A DNA stretch of 64,000 nucleotides, from assembly GCA_017354895.1 (NCBI GenBank), contig CP071497.1:2542001-2606000 (forward strand), read 5' to 3'. The notes beneath the pieces were generated by a model. It saw nothing but the letters and a program-made list of their open reading frames with translations. It was not told the origin of the DNA and did not search any database. The stretch's first letter is position 1. Every line of letters starts with the position of its first letter. This document shows, one piece after another, positions 42,336 to 52,994 of this stretch. This stretch comes from Podospora comata. Taxonomy: Eukaryota > Ascomycota > Sordariomycetes > Sordariales > Podosporaceae. Position numbers and translations under genes: made by a program.

Positions 42336-44325
42336 ATGCGTCTCCCTCTATTGCTCCCCCTCGCCCTCTCACTTGGCGCCTCCACCCAAAACTTCCTCAA
42401 GCCATCCCAAGACACCACCCTCCTCTTCTCCTCCAACTTCCCCGGCGCCTCCATCACCTACAAAGAAACCACCGCCCTTCTCTGCGAAACCACCCCGGGA
42501 GTCAAATCATGGTCCGGCTACGTCCACCTGCCCTCCACCCTCCTCGCCGATGTCCCCTCCTCCCTCGACATGAGCATCTTCTTCTGGTACTTCCAGGCCC
42601 GCAAAAACCCTGAAGAAGCTCCCACATCCATCTACATCAGCGGCGGCCCCGGAGCCTCGGCTTTTGACGAGACAAACGGGTTTCCTTGCACTTTCAATCC
42701 AGACGGTAATTCAACCAGATTGAACAACCAGAGTTGGAACGAAGAGGTCAATATGCTGTATATCGACCAGCCTGTCGGGGCAGGATTCAGTTACTCCAAG
42801 ATCGTCAACGGGGTGGTGGACTTGATGGACAGCCTGTCTGAAGACGGCTCATTCTTCACTCCTGGAACGGTCGAAGAACTCCAACAAGACAGTCTCAACT
42901 TGACTGTAGCCCCTGCTACCATCCAGTCCCTCGACCCCCGAGATGGGATCAACACCACGCAACAGGCAGCGAGGGTGATGTGGCAATTTACCCAGGTCTG
43001 GTTTCGGGAGTTTCCGGGCTATGATACCTCCAATAAGGAAATTAGTCTTTGGACTGTTTCGGTTCGTCTTTCCCCCTTACCCCTACCCCTTATTCACGCA
43101 TACTAACCTCCCTTCTCCCCCTCAGTACGGCGGCTTCTACGGCCCGTCCTTTATGGCCCACTTCCACAGGCAATCCTCCCTCCCAAATTCATTCCCCCTC
43201 CAGCTCTCCACCCTAGGCATCCAAAACGGCTGTTTGGACGTTCTTACAATGGGCTTGTCATACCTCGACTTTTCACTCAACAACACTTACGATATCCAAG
43301 CATATCCTGAAGAGGTGTACTCCTCCGCCAAGACCAATCTCACTGAGTACTGCCAACCCCTCCTCCTATCCTGCCGGCAATCAGTCCAAGAAGGCGACCC
43401 GTTGGGGTATGGAAGGAACAGCACTGTCAACCAGGCGTGTGCCCTAGCAGCGGGTGTCTGTTTTGGGTTTGTGCAGGGGGCGTTTACGAGCTACTCCGAC
43501 CTCAACCCGTTTGATATTACGCTGTTGCATCCGGAGACGTACCCCCCGTTGCACTCAGTCGGGTACCTTAATCAACCCTGGGTTCAAGCCGCGTTGGGAG
43601 TTGCGGTGAATTTCACTGCTGTGTCGAGGTCCACGGGGGGTGTCTTTTTTGCCTTGACCGGCGACCCGATGAGGCATGATCTTTCAGATTTGAGGTACGT
43701 TTTGGAGAATAATATCAAGGTCGCGATGGTGTATGGGGATTTGGACTATAGGTGTAACTGGTTTGGGGGGGAGGAGATCTCCCTTGCTGTTGGGGGGGAA
43801 GAGTTCAGAGAGGCGGGGTATGCGGATGTTGATGTTGGGGGGGTGGTTGGGGGGTTGGTGAGGGAGGTGGCGGGGTTAAGTTTTGTGAGGGTTTTCGATG
43901 CGGGGCATAGTGTTTATGGGTATCAGCCGGGGGTTGTGAAGGAGGTATTTAAGAGGGTGATGGACCGGAGGGATGTTGCGAGTGGGAAGGTGGTTGCCGA
44001 CGGGGGGTATCAGAGTCAGGGGCCGGTGGATGTGAGGGGGGTGAAGGTTACTGCTACGAAGGGGAGGGATGCGGGGTGTTTTCTTGCGGATGTGGGCAGG
44101 ACGTGTGATCAGGGGCAGGTGGAGGCGTTGAGGGAGGGGAGGAGGGTGAGGGTTGAGGGGGGGAGGGTGGTTGAGCCTGGAAGAGAAGGGGAGATGAGTC
44201 TGGATGGGGATGGGAAGGGCGGGGAGGAAATGGAGCAGGTTAAGAGTGGTGGCACTGTGAGGGAGACGGCCGCGATGGCTGCGGTGATGGTTCATATGGG
44301 GTTAATGACTTTGGCCGTTCTATGA
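42336..44325 (+). CDS. S10-family serine carboxypeptidase, secreted and probably GPI-anchored, 641 aa
   Basis: Exons 42336-43061 and 43126-44325, with a 64 nt intron (GTTCGT...ACTAACC...TCAG, phase 0). Signal peptide MRLPLLLPLALSLGASTQ. Oxyanion region SIYISGGPGASAFDETNG; then NMLYIDQPVGAGFSYS, a hallmark of the family. The active-site serine lies in TVSYGGFYGP, and the intron falls exactly between Ser and Tyr. The Asp is in VYGDLDYRCNW and the His in FDAGHSVYGYQP. Usual family text is WxNGGPGCSS and ESYGG; here Asn, Cys and Glu are replaced by Ser, Ala and Val, so recognition of the peptide carboxylate may differ. After a Gly/Arg/Glu-rich stretch the protein ends in a hydrophobic tail (MAAVMVHMGLMTLAVL), which suggests a GPI anchor at the cell surface. 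Confidence 0.9.
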
Positions 44326-44596
44326 TGTGGTGTAGAGTCTGGGTGCGTTGGCTGGCTGCTCAAGGTGTCATTGGTTACATTCTTTTGGATGGTTCTTCTG
44401 TATGGTTCTGATGATATTTTTCACTTTTCATTGGACGTAACCCGTAGGTTGCCTGACTGCTGCGCCATAATAGTGCATCGGCAGGATTCTGACATGTCAC
44501 CCCGAATTGTGATCCTGAGGCTATTGGGAATCGATAACTATTCTTCAACCTTCAGTAACCCTACGCTCATCTAGAAAAAGGTTCACGCCCAAAAGA

Positions 44597-46235
44597 ATGG
44601 TCCCGCCAAGGAGCACGAGATCGAAACGTGGATGCATTACCTGCAGGTACGTCACCCATCTGACCCATCTCCTCTTCAACACTGACACTGCCCAGAATCC
44701 GCCGAGTCAAATGCGATGAAACAAAACCCCAATGCAGCCGCTGCATCAAAGCCGGCCGCACCTGCGATGGATACGCAGCCACATCATCACAGCTAAGCGG
44801 CCGGGACATGGCAACCGCAGTCAAAACCCTCCAAGTTGTCGGGCCAGCAGCCAGAGTCCTGGGGGAAGCCGTCCTGACCGAAGACTCTGCCTGCTTTGAC
44901 TTCTTCCGGATGTGCACAGTCGCCATGACCAGCACCGCCTTTCCCGCCCCGTTCTGGTCCCGCCATGTACTCCAAGTGGCACATTTCGAGCCGGCGGTGT
45001 GGAAGGCCGCAGTGGCAGTCGGGGCACTGCATCGGAGGTGGGAGTCGAGAAGCAAGATTCGGCTTCGGCCTAAGCCTATCAATTCAGGCGCGGCAGGAGG
45101 GAAAACAGAGGAGTTTACCAAACAGGCCATGCAGCAGTATTGGGGTGCTATCAGTATGGCGCGCACCATCCAGGATCCAGGGGTGCTCATGGTTATGAGC
45201 GTTATTCTCGCCGCGGCGGCGAATATGGCTGGTGAATGGGCAGCAAGTCATGTTCACATCCAATCCGGGCTCAAACTCGTCGCTTCTCAGTCACCCCACA
45301 ACACCATGTCCGGCGAGATAGCCTCAATCGCCCAATCCCTCTCCCGTCTCGACCTCTTAGTCATGACATTCGAAGACTCCCGCGCCCCTTACGCCTATGC
45401 CGACCCCCTGACCGGCAAACTCCCCTCCTCCATCCTCAATATGCCCCGCGTAGGCAAGCTCGACGATTTAATACAGGCATCAATGCATCTCTTTGGCATG
45501 TTCCGGTACTTTCTCAGCGTCGAGGGCGGGTACATCTTGGGTTTCGTCACCGAGGAAGATGATCTCCCCCATTTGCAAGCCCGAATCGCCGAAGACGTCA
45601 TCCGTTGGAAAATCGAGTTTGAGATCCTGGCCAACAGAATCTCTTCTTCGGCGTCCCAAGCAGAGCGAACCACACTGCTATCCTTAGAACTCTACCACTC
45701 CGTCTTGTCTCTCATGTCCCGCGCGGGAATCGCCGGCCCGGCAGTCAGATGGGACGCCTACACTGACGAGTTCGCCCGCGTCATTTTCCTCTGTGAAACC
45801 ATCAACAAGAACATCTTCTCCCCGTTGCCGTTCTTCATGTCCCTCGAGCCAGGCCTGGTTATGCCGTTGTTTTTGACCATAACCCGGTGTCGCCATCCCA
45901 TCGTCCGACGCAGGGGGCTGAGGTTGTTAAAGTCGTTGAACCGACAAGAGGGAATGTGGAACAGCCCTGCCGCCTGTGTGGTTGCTGAACAAAAGGTTCT
46001 GGCCGAGGAAGAGCATCTAGAGTTTCCACTGCCGTTGTATATTGAGAACTTGGATAACATGCCGATGGACGGGCCTACCGGGGAAGGATGGGAGAGGAGC
46101 ATGGCGCCGGAGGAGTTGAGGGTGACGAGGGATCAGCTGGAGGTTGATGTGGAGAGTGGGAGGATCGAACTGAGGCTGTATACGGGGCTGGGAGATGAGG
46201 AAAGGGAGGTTAAAAGGGTGAGTTTGGGGTACTAG
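44597..46235 (+). CDS. Zn2Cys6 fungal transcription factor, 529 aa
   Basis: Exons 44597-44646 and 44696-46235; the 49 nt intron (GTACGT...CACTGACACT...CCAG) interrupts the zinc cluster. The binuclear cluster reads CITCRIRRVKCDE, then PQCSRCIKAGRTCDGY, with spacing C-x2-C-x6-C-x6-C-x2-C-x6-C at residues 13-40. A basic run (RSTRSKRG) precedes it. The rest is a helical regulatory region of the fungal-specific type (FPAPFWSRHVLQVAHFEPAV, VWKAAVAVGALHRRW, QQYWGAISMAR), typical of the group with a C-terminal domain of about 400 residues. It probably acts in the nucleus as a dimeric regulator of nearby or metabolic genes. The longest single-exon frame starts at 44808 and would lack the DNA-binding domain, so the spliced start is clearly better. 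Confidence 0.92.
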
Positions 46236-46316
46236 ATACAGGTATATAACCATACTTTACGTTATATGATCTTTAACGTCTCCGTGTGACCGAGCTCAAA
46301 GAAATTTGACTTGACA

Positions 46317-48500
46317 TCAGGGTGACCCCTGGCATAATCCGTCTTCTCTAGAAAGAAACTGCCCCTCACCGGCTCCTCTCTCAACCAAAATACCAGCCAC
46401 TCCTTGGGTGTGCCAGACGTCCAACGCAATAAGCAAGAGCATGCTCTGAAAATCGCTATTGGCCAGCGTTGTCATTATGGCCTCTTTGTCCTCCGGAGAA
46501 TCTTCCAATATCTTGAGTTCCCAAAGAGGCTGGTCCGACAACGCAGTCCACTTGGAACGATCGACTGGACTATCACACGGCTCGAATGACTGAAACAAGA
46601 CCATCGCTGAGTTGTCACTCTTGACCCAAACAACCACGCCATACCTACCCACCTCCTCAGCCGTCATCACCGTCCCCCTCAATCGGAGCCATGCCCCCGG
46701 TTTCAAAGCGCCATACTCGGCCCCCTTAGCTGCAAACTCCACCCCCCAGTCCTCCACCACTGCCGGCTCTTCATTCTGCAGTCTCCCCACCCTCACCTCG
46801 CCGTTCACACCAGCCCATGACCACGTCGGCGCTCGGTACCTCCTCGGCCTTTTCCTCCCTGGATCAACCGGCCTCCACATCAACGCCGACAACCAGCTCT
46901 TTTTGTCTTCCTCATCGATAAGCAAACCAGCCACATACCTCTTCTTCTCTCCCCTCGCCCTCCCCACCTTGACAATCTGCTCCGCCAACGCACCAACCGC
47001 CCAAAGCTTATCTCCCTCCTGTCCAAGAAAGCGCCGGGTGTACTCCTCGACGATGACCCCCCACTGGGCAGTGGTGCTCGTATCAATCAGTGACCCAACA
47101 GGGTATACCCCCTCCACGAGAGACCTTCGCCCTGGTATCATCCTGTCTGTTAACACGGTTACATCCCCCCCCGCCCCGGCAAATGAGTTGACGCAGGACC
47201 AGTACAACTGCCGCTGCGCAAACACCAGAATCCGCCTCGAGAGCAATGACTCTTGAAGGGTCCACCCCCTAGTAGTGATGGGTTCCGCTGGTGTAGAAGG
47301 ATGTTCCTCCACGAGGTAAACCGTGCCAATGATATCTTTTGTGTCGTGGTTTCTAAGGAGAACACAAACCGGTCCAGTTCGGAAAGGAGAAAATGCTCGC
47401 GGGGCAAGAAAACCTTCTGCTGCTGCGGAAGCGGAGGCAGCCAATATGGTGAGAGTAGCCCGTCCATAATACGACGCCATACGCGTGATCTCGAATGCCT
47501 TGTCCGGGTTTGTGCCGAAGCCGTCAAGGTTGTCCTGAATGATACAGAGCGCGTCGATCCAGAGGTATTGAAACCCAACTTGACGAGCAACCCAGATCGC
47601 ATCCTGAAGCGTTTGGTCCAAACTCAAAGGGTCGATAGACCTCTTGTAAGCATCAAGGTTCTCCGACAGAAGCTTAGCTCTCTGATCACCTCCCCAACAA
47701 TACGACAAAGCCACAAACCCACCCCTCGAAATCCGTCCCAGCAGCTCCTCCCCTTCCTCCCATGTCTCAACCAGCCTAAGCCTTGGCTCATCCAACCTCC
47801 CCAAATCCAAAACCCGACTCGGAATATCCCCATACTCCACCCTCTCCCCCCCCAAAACCCCCACCGGTCGTCTCGGCATATCAATCTCAATAATCTGATC
47901 CGTCCTACACCACGTATGCCCTTCCAAACACCCCCTCAAACACCCCCTCGCAAACCCCATCGACTCCTCCGACCTCACATCCCTCACATAGGGTCTACAA
48001 CTCGTATACACCCCCGCAGCATCCCCCTCAAAGGCATAAACATTCAACTCCCCCACCCCATTCGCTACCAAAACCGGCACCCTCTCCCCAGTAACCCCAT
48101 CAAAAACCCTCACCATCAGACCCAACCCATCCCTTCCCCCTCTCGTCTTCCATCCATACAGCTCAACCCGGTATTTACCTTTTTTCAAACTATCCTCCCG
48201 GGAAATCCCCCGCCACACCCAACTGTACAACTCACATCCCTCCTCGGCAGCATCCCTAATCCCCTCAACATCATAACCCAGTTTCAGCGTAAAGTGATGC
48301 TCAGTGTTGTCACGGATAAAAAACTCCCGCGTGCATTGTTCACAGATATATTGCCCGTGACTTGTCCCCTTGGGCACACCATCAAAATCACACCAGAAAC
48401 ACAGCAGCTTTGGGCGTCTGACGTCCAGGTCGAGGTGGATCCCGGAGCAGTGTCGACATGAGTGAGGGTTTTTAAACGTGGAGACGACAGAGACTTTCAT
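46317..48500 (-). CDS. HET-domain (heterokaryon incompatibility) protein, 727 aa
   Basis: Single exon. The start MKVSVVSTFKNPHSCRHCSG at 48500 is the first real ATG; the frame is open upstream without one. Residues 14-100 hold cysteine pairs (CRHCSG, CFWCDF, CEQCTRE) that suggest a zinc-binding N-terminal domain. The HET domain follows at about residues 245-400: GFVALSYCWGGDQRAK, SLDQTLQDAIWVARQVGFQY, LWIDALCIIQDNLDGFG, EITRMASYYGRATLTILAAS, and ITTRGWTLQESLLSRRILVF. The C-terminal part carries the usual RAPTWSWAGVNG motif. HET proteins trigger cell death on fusion of unlike fungal individuals, but most family members are untested. The frame is intact. It is the nearest intact non-self-recognition type gene to the CHAT/caspase pair further right. 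Confidence 0.93.
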   Translation of the reverse strand: MKVSVVSTFKNPHSCRHCSGIHLDLDVRRPKLLCFWCDFDGVPKGTSHGQYICEQCTREFFIRDNTEHHFTLKLGYDVEGIRDAAEEGCELYSWVWRGISREDSLKKGKYRVELYGWKTRGGRDGLGLMVRVFDGVTGERVPVLVANGVGELNVYAFEGDAAGVYTSCRPYVRDVRSEESMGFARGCLRGCLEGHTWCRTDQIIEIDMPRRPVGVLGGERVEYGDIPSRVLDLGRLDEPRLRLVETWEEGEELLGRISRGGFVALSYCWGGDQRAKLLSENLDAYKRSIDPLSLDQTLQDAIWVARQVGFQYLWIDALCIIQDNLDGFGTNPDKAFEITRMASYYGRATLTILAASASAAAEGFLAPRAFSPFRTGPVCVLLRNHDTKDIIGTVYLVEEHPSTPAEPITTRGWTLQESLLSRRILVFAQRQLYWSCVNSFAGAGGDVTVLTDRMIPGRRSLVEGVYPVGSLIDTSTTAQWGVIVEEYTRRFLGQEGDKLWAVGALAEQIVKVGRARGEKKRYVAGLLIDEEDKKSWLSALMWRPVDPGRKRPRRYRAPTWSWAGVNGEVRVGRLQNEEPAVVEDWGVEFAAKGAEYGALKPGAWLRLRGTVMTAEEVGRYGVVVWVKSDNSAMVLFQSFEPCDSPVDRSKWTALSDQPLWELKILEDSPEDKEAIMTTLANSDFQSMLLLIALDVWHTQGVAGILVERGAGEGQFLSREDGLCQGSP

Positions 48501-48799
48501 CGTGGGCAGCTGGTCATGTGGAAGAGACACAAACTGAAAAAAAAAGAAAAGGAAAAATGGGCATTGGGAAAAGAGAGGAAGAACAGCTGCCGCCTGTTTG
48601 TTGGCTGTGTAGTCAAGGAACCAACAGCAAGTCTTGGCTGTTTGGGTGCGCCACACACATCATCCATCCACCAATCACATCACAACAGCCCCGAGCCTTC
48701 TCAGAAACCAGGACCACAACCTGTGTAGATTCCCCTCCCACTAACGCTCTACCATAATACCTAAACGCCCGCCATGCATACCATTCAACACCATCCTCC

Positions 48800-50516
48800 T
48801 TAATCCCAAAGTCTAATCTCCCCCTTGGCACCAGCAGTAAACACCTTGCTAGTCTCCTGCTCCGACCAAGCAACACAGTTGATAGCACCTCCCGAACTGT
48901 CAGCCGTCAACTTGCTGTACAGCTTGCAAGTCTTGAAATCCCAGAAGCAGACGCTACCGCCAGTATCACCAGACGCCACAAACTGCCCATCAGGACTGCA
49001 CGTAATGCCAATGGCACTACCGGCCGTGTTGTGCCCCCTCCATGCCTTCTTCCTGTTCTGGCGGAACTTGTCCGAGCCTGACGAGTAGGCGACGATGGAA
49101 TTGTCGCTGCACTGATACAGCACATACTTGCCGCTGGGGTGCTGGGTCGACTTGGTGAGGGCGAACATGTCGGGTTCACTGTGGCGATGTTAGTATCCAG
49201 TATCATAAAAAGTAAACAAGCAAAAAAAAAAAAAAAAAAACTTACCTGATGGTCTTGATCTCCACCGGAATCCCATACTCCCAAACCCTCAACGACCGAT
49301 CATCCGACGTCGACATGAACCTCCTGCTATCATCGATAAACTCGAGCGTGTTAATCGCCCCCAGATGGTGATCATACTCCTGCACCGTCTCGTTCCCCGC
49401 CCTCGAATCATACTGCACAATCCGATTGTCACTCAACCCCGCCAAAAACTCATGCCCATTCTCCGACCCAGGATTAAACTTGACCACATGCGGCGTCTTG
49501 CCCACATTAAACCTCTGCACGCACTGCCCCGTCTCCGTATCCCACAACCTCACCTTCCTATCAAACCCCCCACTCAAAAACCTCCTCCCCGCCGCTCCCC
49601 CCGCCCTCACAAAGTCCAAATCCGTCACCGCCTTATTATGCCCCTTGTAACCCCTCAACACCTCCCGATTCCGATACACATCCCAAATCTTGACCAACCC
49701 ATCCGCGCCCCCCGACAACCCGAGATGTGACGACCCAGGAAACAACCTAAGACTGGTAACCGCACTCCCACTCCCCTGCCTCCCATGCGGCCTCCAGACA
49801 TGCACCACCTTTTTCGGAATAAAATTCGTGACACTTCCCACCTCCTTCGTCAAAGAAATATCCAAATCCTGGGGTACATGCAAATACCCCCGTCCCAAAT
49901 AATCAAACTCCTCCCCCCCCTCAAAAACACTCGTCTCCTCCCCTTGCTTCTCCACCTCCTCCCTCCTTTGCAAATTAACCTCCGGCGCCCTGATCACAGT
50001 CCCACTCCCCACCACCTCCTCCTCAACCTCCTCCTCCTCAACCTCCTCCTCATCACTCCCCAACTCCGCCCCTTCTTCCACTTCCACCTCCTCCCACCTC
50101 GTATTCTTATATTTCGCCCACGGTCCCAAATAAGCTCCCTCCCCATCAGCAACCGTCGCACTCCCCTTCCCCTCCCGTCCCCTCTTCACCTCCCTCGCCA
50201 TCTCCTTCATCTTCTTACTCCCAACAAACTCCCTCTCCGGCCCCCCATCCCGTTCCACCGCCCGGTGTTTCGCCCGAAAGGTATGTTCACTAATAAACGT
50301 CTCCTCCGCCCGCCCAGTGAGGACGTTTTTTCGCTTGTCCCCTACGCTCGGCTCATCGCTTCCTTTGAAGGGGTTCGCTGGACCGAGCTGTGGTCTCGCG
50401 AGGTCTGTCCCAGAATACGGCACCACCGCGTGGGCGGATTCAGCAGCGGTGTGGTTCCGGAGAATCAGTGCGTCGCGGACGGGGAGGTCGGGGGGGTATT
50501 CGTTAAAGTCGGCCAT
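48800..50516 (-). CDS. PRP17: pre-mRNA-processing factor 17 (Prp17/Cdc40), WD40 protein, 549 aa
   Basis: Spliceosome protein needed for the second splicing step. Exons 49246-50516 and 48800-49178, with a 67 nt intron (GTAAGT, a long T-run, ATACTAACA branch, CACAG; phase 2). The first ATG gives MADFNEYPPDLPVRDALILR. The N-terminal half has SEHTFRAKHRAVERDG, a Prp17 hallmark, then AYLGPWAKYKNTRWEE and an acidic stretch. EEFDYLGRGYLHVPQDLDI leads into a C-terminal beta-propeller with seven WD repeats (for example LSGGADGLVKIWDVY, FLSGGFDRKVRLWD, FMSTSDDRSLRVWE, and finally FTAGAKGEIRLWD). It ends directly after the last WD strand, as Prp17 does. Length and order match the family. Confidence 0.96.
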
Positions 50517-51072
50517 TTTCACGCGCTATGTTTGATGGTCTTGATCGTTTGTAATTATCGAGAGATATCACGCGAAGTTGGGTAATCGTCAAGGACGGCG
50601 ATGATGAGGACGGTCGGTCGGTCGCAAATCGATTTGTTGACCTTGGAAACAGCAAGTTGCATTGCGTTGCGCAGCAGCCAAAAATGCGATAAGATAAATT
50701 TCTGACAGGGGTGTCAATGTGGCGCGCCAGAAATTGGCCCATGCTTTCCCTAAGCACAGACCACATCAACTGATTGCTGGGTCCGTTGATCAGCGACATC
50801 AACGTCGCCGGAGCCGGCATAAAAAGACAATAAATCACAAGAGTGGAAACCAAATCATCAACAGCGAGGTCTAGTATATTAATAAAAACCCCGTAACATG
50901 TTTGTGTACAGAGAGGTATCCCCAACAAAACAAGGAACTCCGGCACCCAAACCAAACAAGCCCAGTTTGCAGGAGAAACTCGTCGTGACCTTGACGCCAT
51001 CCCATAGCCCAACCCCCTTCTCCCCCTTTCTTCATTTCCGTGGCCCGCCATTCGTTCCATAGAGAGAGAGAA

Positions 51073-51125
<53 letters not shown>

Positions 51126-51499
51126 AAGAGAGAGAGAGTTTGGTCAGGCGCACAAACGTCTATGAGCTCCGCCTACTGATATCCAGATTTTCGTCCATAG
51201 CAAGGTATCGTGTCCACGTCCATGTGCAAATTTATATCATCATCGCCTGGCCTCCTCCCCAAAGCTTTCCCAAGCCAGTCGTTTCCACCATCATCTGCCA
51301 CCACCATTCACATTAATCATGTCGCCATGTTTCCATTATCAACGCATAAAATTGGGCACTCGTCGCCCGCCTTGGCAAGATGGCGCATCGTAGTTCGAGT
51401 CCTTCCTTTGCCGCGAGTTGGCTGTTGTCATTCTCCACGTCCCGTCGTCGCTCGCATGCACGGTGAGGCGGTCCGAGGCGAATATCATAGCTGAGCTGC
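50517..51499. other. intergenic between PRP17 and ERV14, contains a GA microsatellite
   Basis: Promoter of PRP17 on the left and the 3' region of ERV14 on the right. Apart from the purine repeat at 51061-51138 nothing was recognised. The long frame on the minus strand (50503-51153) is created by that repeat and is not a gene. Confidence 0.5.
51061..51138 (+). repeat. GA microsatellite with interspersed AAAG units
   Basis: About 78 bases of (GA)n broken at regular intervals by AAAG, giving a higher-order period near 18 bases. Confidence 0.9.
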
Positions 51500-52209
51500 T
51501 TAGTGGGCCTCGTCCCGGATAAGCGCAACAATCATGCTGTAGAGGTAAAAGAAGAACAGGATGAGATGGAATCCGAGCTTGGTAAACGATTCCTGTGTAC
51601 ATGTTAGCCCTGCAACTTCGAGACAGACAATTACCTTCAGAACTAACCTTCTTGTGGACGTTAAGCTTGCGGAAGATCTCAGTGGCGTCCAGAAGATGGG
51701 TGTTGTCAAGAATCCTGCGTCACGTCAGCTAACGTTCACCCTGCAGCGCATAGCGCCATGTCATGCGGGCACTGACTTCTTGATGTTCCAGGCGAGAAGC
51801 GGCAGGTTCAAGATCAGAGGCACCCAATATCCGTTGATCAAAAACAAAAAGGTCATAAAAGCGTGGACGGCAAACTCGGGAAGGATGTAGGTGTTGAGGC
51901 GGTTGCAGAGGTCGGTAGGGTTGATGTAATCGCTGTGCAGACGCCACAATGTTAACAATTGGCAATCCCATCATGTCGCAAGCGCCAGGCTGCAATCGAA
52001 TATGACGTAGCCGCATCAGGCCAGCGAGTTGTGCCACAACAAGCCAGATAGTCCACATAGCGGCCTATTCGCCATATTGGACAGTCCTGGGGAGAGAGAG
52101 CGACGTACCATTCCAGATCGCTGTACATGATGGTGAAAAAGACTTGAAGGAAGAGGTTGACGGCATTTATAATGACCGCAAACAGGTAAAGCCACGCCTC
52201 GCCCGACAT
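51500..52209 (-). CDS. ERV14: cornichon-family ER cargo receptor (Erv14), 138 aa
   Basis: COPII-vesicle receptor that loads membrane proteins for transport from ER to Golgi. Four exons on the minus strand: 52109-52209, 51777-51932, 51648-51714 and 51500-51592; introns of 176, 62 and 55 nt. The spliced protein starts MSGEAWLYLFAVIINAVNLF, continues FFTIMYSDLECDYINPTDLC across intron 1, then NRLNTYILPEFAVHAFMTFL, LLAWNIKKILDNTHLLDATE across intron 2, IFRKLNVHKKESFTKLGFHL across intron 3, and ends FYLYSMIVALIRDEAH. It has three membrane helices and the conserved cornichon motifs, with the size of yeast Erv14 (138 aa). All splice phases fit. The first intron is unusually long for this window. Confidence 0.96.
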
Positions 52210-52994
52210 CTTGACGGTTGGTTTTTAGATATGACTTGTTGCTTATAGCAAGACAGACACTCGGTCGCAAAGTCCCAGACACGGATGGCGGGATGTGATG
52301 CGAGAGGGGGTCGCCACGAGGAGGTCGGGCGCGCAAGCTTGTGTGTGGATAGGTGGGTTGTGCGTGGAAGGTCGACGAAGAATGTCGTGACTAGCTCCGC
52401 TATCTGCCGATGTCGGTCGCTGGGTTGAGGGAGGCGTGAAGACGGTTGACGGAGATGTCGGACAAAGTGTTGAGTGGGCGCGGTGAGGAGCGCAGGTGTA
52501 GGAGAAAAGGAGGACACTTGTTGGTGCAGGTGAAAGAGGAAGTGGATGGGATCGAGAGGGCTGACAGTTGGTGGTCTCGGCAAGGAAAGCTGTGCCAAAA
52601 TGATGAAAGCATCTGCCTCGAGGCTGGTTTTTGCAGCTGGTCCAAGCTTCTTCTCAGTGCAACCCAACCGCATCGGCTTGTGAGAGGTCCTTCGAGTCAA
52701 GGTGGGGTACATGTCACCGTCGCTATCTGGATTTATTATCTACACACATGACAGTTTATCTTTCTTCCCCTCTAGAGAATGTTTATTTGACGGTTTTGCG
52801 AAAGTGTTTCTGGCACGGTCACAGTGTGTCTCTTCGGCAACATTTCCCGGTGCACAAAACAACAATGCTGTGGCACAGGTGCCACCTCATCGGGAAGCCT
52901 CCGCCCTATCTCCGATGGTACGCCTTGTTCAAACACTTTTGGGGGGCAGTGGTATTTCTACCTAAACTGACAATCATTACCTCAACAACCTTCC
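52210..52994. other. intergenic, promoter of ERV14; no gene seen
   Basis: Frames at 52167-52712 on the minus strand run through the ERV14 5' region and have no domain. Nothing else recognised. Confidence 0.45.

Noticed and set aside
47253-48461. 402-codon plus-strand open frame opposite the HET gene
   Set aside because: Low-complexity Pro/His/Ile composition and fully antisense to a recognisable HET-domain protein.
49785-50585. 266-codon plus-strand open frame opposite PRP17
   Set aside because: Leu/Pro/His-rich shadow of the Prp17 exon with no family features.
50503-51153. 216-codon minus-strand open frame beginning with a Ser/Leu/Phe repeat
   Set aside because: Its N-terminal part is only the GA microsatellite translated.
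51388-51400. AGTTCGAGTCC resembling a tRNA B box
   Set aside because: No A box at the right distance and no cloverleaf can be folded around it.
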